Source: Kineosporia succinea (GTDB lineage Bacteria > Actinomycetota > Actinomycetes > Actinomycetales > Kineosporiaceae). Taken from it: DNA of 64,000 nucleotides. Of the stretch, positions 62,110 through 64,000 are shown piece after piece. Position numbers and translations under genes: made by a program. The number at the start of each line of letters is the position of its first letter. The first letter of the stretch is position 1. The notes beneath the pieces were generated by a model, which did not search any database, had not been told where the DNA came from, and saw only the letters and a program-made list of their open reading frames with translations. The stretch lies in NCBI RefSeq assembly GCF_030811555.1, contig NZ_JAUSQZ010000001.1, positions 4,895,241 to 4,959,240 of the forward strand, read 5' to 3'.

Positions 62110-63125
62110 ACGTCACGGGCCTGCGGGGCGGCAGCGTGCCGGCCCTGGCCGGGGTGCTGCTGCTCTCCGCACTGATCGTGCAGGCCACCGGGCACTCACC
62201 GGACTCCGCCCTGGAGGCCGTGTTCCGGGGGGCCCTGGCCGACGGACCGGCCCTCACCTCCACCCTGCTCGCCACCGCACCCCTGCTCCTGGTGGCTGTC
62301 GGCTCGTGCCTGGCCGCGCGCGCCGGGGTCTTCACCATCGGCCAGGAGGGACAGGTCCTCATCGGTTGCTTCACCGGGGCCTGGTTCGCCCTGCGGCTGG
62401 CGATCGACGGACCGCTCCTGCTGGTCGTGACGCTGCTCGGCGCGGCGGCGGGCGGCGCGCTCTGGGCCGGGCTGAGCGCGCTCATGCACCGCTGGCGCGG
62501 CGTGAACATCGTGGTCAGCACCCTGCTCATGGTGTTCGTGGCCCAGCAGGTGGTCGCGTTCTCGGTGGGGCAGGCCTGGTTCCTGCAGCAGTCGAAGGGG
62601 GACAAGGCGGTGGTGGCGCCGCAGTCGAACCAGCTGCCGTTGCCGGCCCGGCTGCCCTCGTTCGGTGAATACCCCTCGCTGGTGGTCAATCTCGGGCTGG
62701 TCCTGGCCCTGGCGCTGACCGTTGTGTCGGCCGTCGTCCTGGCCCGCACCCGCTGGGGGTTCCGGCTCACGCTCACCGGTCTCAGCCCGGCCGCCGCGCG
62801 GCACTCCGGGGTCCGCGTCACCCGGGTCACCTCGCTGGCCCTGGTGGTGTCCGGGGCCTTCTCGGGACTCGCGGGGGCACTCATGCTGGCCAGCCCGATC
62901 GGCACCTACCGGTTGCAGCCCGGGATGTCGGCGGGCGTCGGCTGGGACGGCCTGCTCGTGGCCCTGGTCGCCCGCGGCAACCCCTGGACGTGCGTGCCGG
63001 TGGCGCTCGGGTTCGGCGCGCTGCGGGCGGGCGGCAGCTTCCTGTCCGCCACCGGGGTGCCGTTCTTCCTGGTCGACGTGATCAAGGCGCTGGTGGTGCT
63101 GGCCCTCGTGGTGCGTCAGCCGTGA
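62106..63125 (+). CDS. ABC transporter permease, BMP/ribose-type, first
   Basis: The protein has 339 residues from GTG 62106. It has about nine hydrophobic segments, with a conserved loop GVFTIGQEGQVLIGCFTGAWFAL near residue 76 and LTGLSPAAARHSGVRVTRVTSLALVVSGAFSGLAGALML later, typical of the BPD_transp_2 family. The frame is open far upstream, but the 4-base overlap (GTGA) with the ATPase stop and the fit to the family support this start. It forms the membrane channel with the next gene's product. Confidence 0.9.
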   Translation: MNVTGLRGGSVPALAGVLLLSALIVQATGHSPDSALEAVFRGALADGPALTSTLLATAPLLLVAVGSCLAARAGVFTIGQEGQVLIGCFTGAWFALRLAIDGPLLLVVTLLGAAAGGALWAGLSALMHRWRGVNIVVSTLLMVFVAQQVVAFSVGQAWFLQQSKGDKAVVAPQSNQLPLPARLPSFGEYPSLVVNLGLVLALALTVVSAVVLARTRWGFRLTLTGLSPAAARHSGVRVTRVTSLALVVSGAFSGLAGALMLASPIGTYRLQPGMSAGVGWDGLLVALVARGNPWTCVPVALGFGALRAGGSFLSATGVPFFLVDVIKALVVLALVVRQP

Positions 63126-64000
63126 ACGACATCGAGATCGTCCTCAGCAGCGGCGTCCGGCTGGCCGCGCCCCTGGCCTTCGCGGCACTGGGGGAGTACG
63201 TGGCCGAACGGGCCGGGTGCCTGAACATCTCCGTCGAGGCGATGATGCTCGGGGCGGCGTTCGCATCGGTCGCGGCCGCGTCGGCCACCGGCAGCGCCAC
63301 GCTCGGGCTGGCGGCCGGGGTGGCCGCCGGCGCCCTGATCGCGCTGGTGCACGGCACGCTGAGCCACCGGGCCCGGGTCAACCCGTTCGTCGTCGGCCTC
63401 GCGCTGAACACCCTCGTCCTCGGCCTGACCAGCTACCTGATCGCCTCGTCGGACTTCGCGTCGCACCAGGTGACGCAGGTCAGCGTGCCGGTGCTGCGTG
63501 ACCTGCCGGTGCTCGGGCCCCCGCTGGCCGTCGAGCGCTGGCCCGTCTACCTGCTCCTCGGCCTGGTGCCGCTGACCTGGTGGCTGGTCTCCCGCAGCCG
63601 CTGGGGCCTGGAACTGCGCTCGGTGGGCGAGAACCCGGAGGCCGCCGACGTCACGGGCATCCACGTGAACCGGCGGCGTCGGCAGGCCATGCTCTGGTGC
63701 GGGGTGATGGCCGGGCTCGGCGGGGCGCACCTGGCCGTGGGCGAGGTGGGGTCGTTCAGCCAGAACATGACCGCCGGACGCGGTTACATCGTGATCGCGG
63801 CGGTGATCTTCGGGGCCTGGCGGCTCGGGCGCACGCTGCTGGGCTGCGCGTTGTTCGGGCTGGCCGACGCGCTGCGCCTGGCGCTGCCCGCCCTCGGGGT
63901 CACGCTGAACTCGCAGCTGCTCGCCGCCGCGCCGTACCTGCTGGCGCTGGTGGCCATGCTGGTGTTCGTCGCCTCGTCGCGGCAGCCCCGGGCCCTGGGA
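63122..64000 (+). CDS. ABC transporter permease, BMP/ribose-type, second (cut by window edge)
   Basis: At least 292 residues are visible from GTG 63122, overlapping the previous stop by four bases; the gene runs beyond 64000. Hydrophobic helices and LGEYVAERAGCLNISVEAMMLGAAFA, VNPFVVGLALNTLVLGLTSYL and SVGENPEAADVTGIHVNRRRRQ blocks mark the second BPD_transp_2 permease, as in nucleoside ABC importers. It is the last gene seen in the operon. Confidence 0.9.
   Translation, partial: MNDIEIVLSSGVRLAAPLAFAALGEYVAERAGCLNISVEAMMLGAAFASVAAASATGSATLGLAAGVAAGALIALVHGTLSHRARVNPFVVGLALNTLVLGLTSYLIASSDFASHQVTQVSVPVLRDLPVLGPPLAVERWPVYLLLGLVPLTWWLVSRSRWGLELRSVGENPEAADVTGIHVNRRRRQAMLWCGVMAGLGGAHLAVGEVGSFSQNMTAGRGYIVIAAVIFGAWRLGRTLLGCALFGLADALRLALPALGVTLNSQLLAAAPYLLALVAMLVFVASSRQPRALG

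Overview
The window is 64 kb of very GC-rich DNA with GC-biased third codon positions, frequent GTG and some TTG starts, and several genes that look leaderless. This is the chromosome of a high-GC actinobacterium. The block from about 31.0 to 43.8 kb has the gene order of Mycobacterium tuberculosis Rv1822-Rv1832 (pgsA2, DUF881, sbp, DUF881, gcvH, garA, an ftsR-type MerR, DUF151, a resR-type MerR, gcvP). The sigK-rskA-fasciclin trio and the MftD-like proteins also have actinobacterial counterparts. A soil-type genus such as Kineosporia is possible, but that is only a guess. No rRNA, tRNA, CRISPR array, integrase or transposase was seen.

Layout. 0-3.4 kb: HSP90 with two TPR-type genes. 3.5-6.0 kb: two divergent paralogues of the mycofactocin enzyme MftD around a 27-bp palindrome, with no other mft gene nearby. 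6.1-9.7 kb: UspA, DNA polymerase IV and an aldo/keto reductase. 9.8-14.8 kb: a CHAT (caspase-like) protease whose stop overlaps the start of a lipase-like alpha/beta hydrolase, then a phosphoribosyltransferase; this pair is the best candidate for a little-described system. 14.8-22.6 kb: a methyltransferase, a small secreted protein, a nitrilase-fold enzyme, a PHP phosphoesterase, and two secreted metalloprotease paralogues flanking a sirtuin and a repeat-rich 680-bp gap. 22.6-30.8 kb: argG, rtcB, an amino-acid permease, a cyclase-family enzyme and a membrane GGDEF-EAL protein.

31.0-43.8 kb: the conserved phospholipid / DUF881 / glycine-cleavage block. It is interrupted by a ParA-like ATPase, and a glycine riboswitch precedes gcvP. 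43.8-51.4 kb: sbcD-sbcC, a glutamate-cysteine ligase family gene and a CorA transporter. 51.4-54.4 kb: ECF sigma factor, anti-sigma factor, fasciclin lipoprotein and a PilZ protein. 54.4-64 kb: a sugar-isomerase remnant abutting a GntR regulator, a self-sufficient cytochrome P450, and a divergent operon of amidohydrolase, BMP-type binding lipoprotein, ABC ATPase and two permeases. That last region looks like uptake and breakdown of a nucleoside-like or N-heterocyclic compound.

Intergenic DNA is rich in long, near-perfect palindromes. Two share a 30-bp core (8741-8776 and 19924-19967). Several others share an arm resembling GATGNGGGACG, so the genome probably carries dispersed families of extragenic palindromes.
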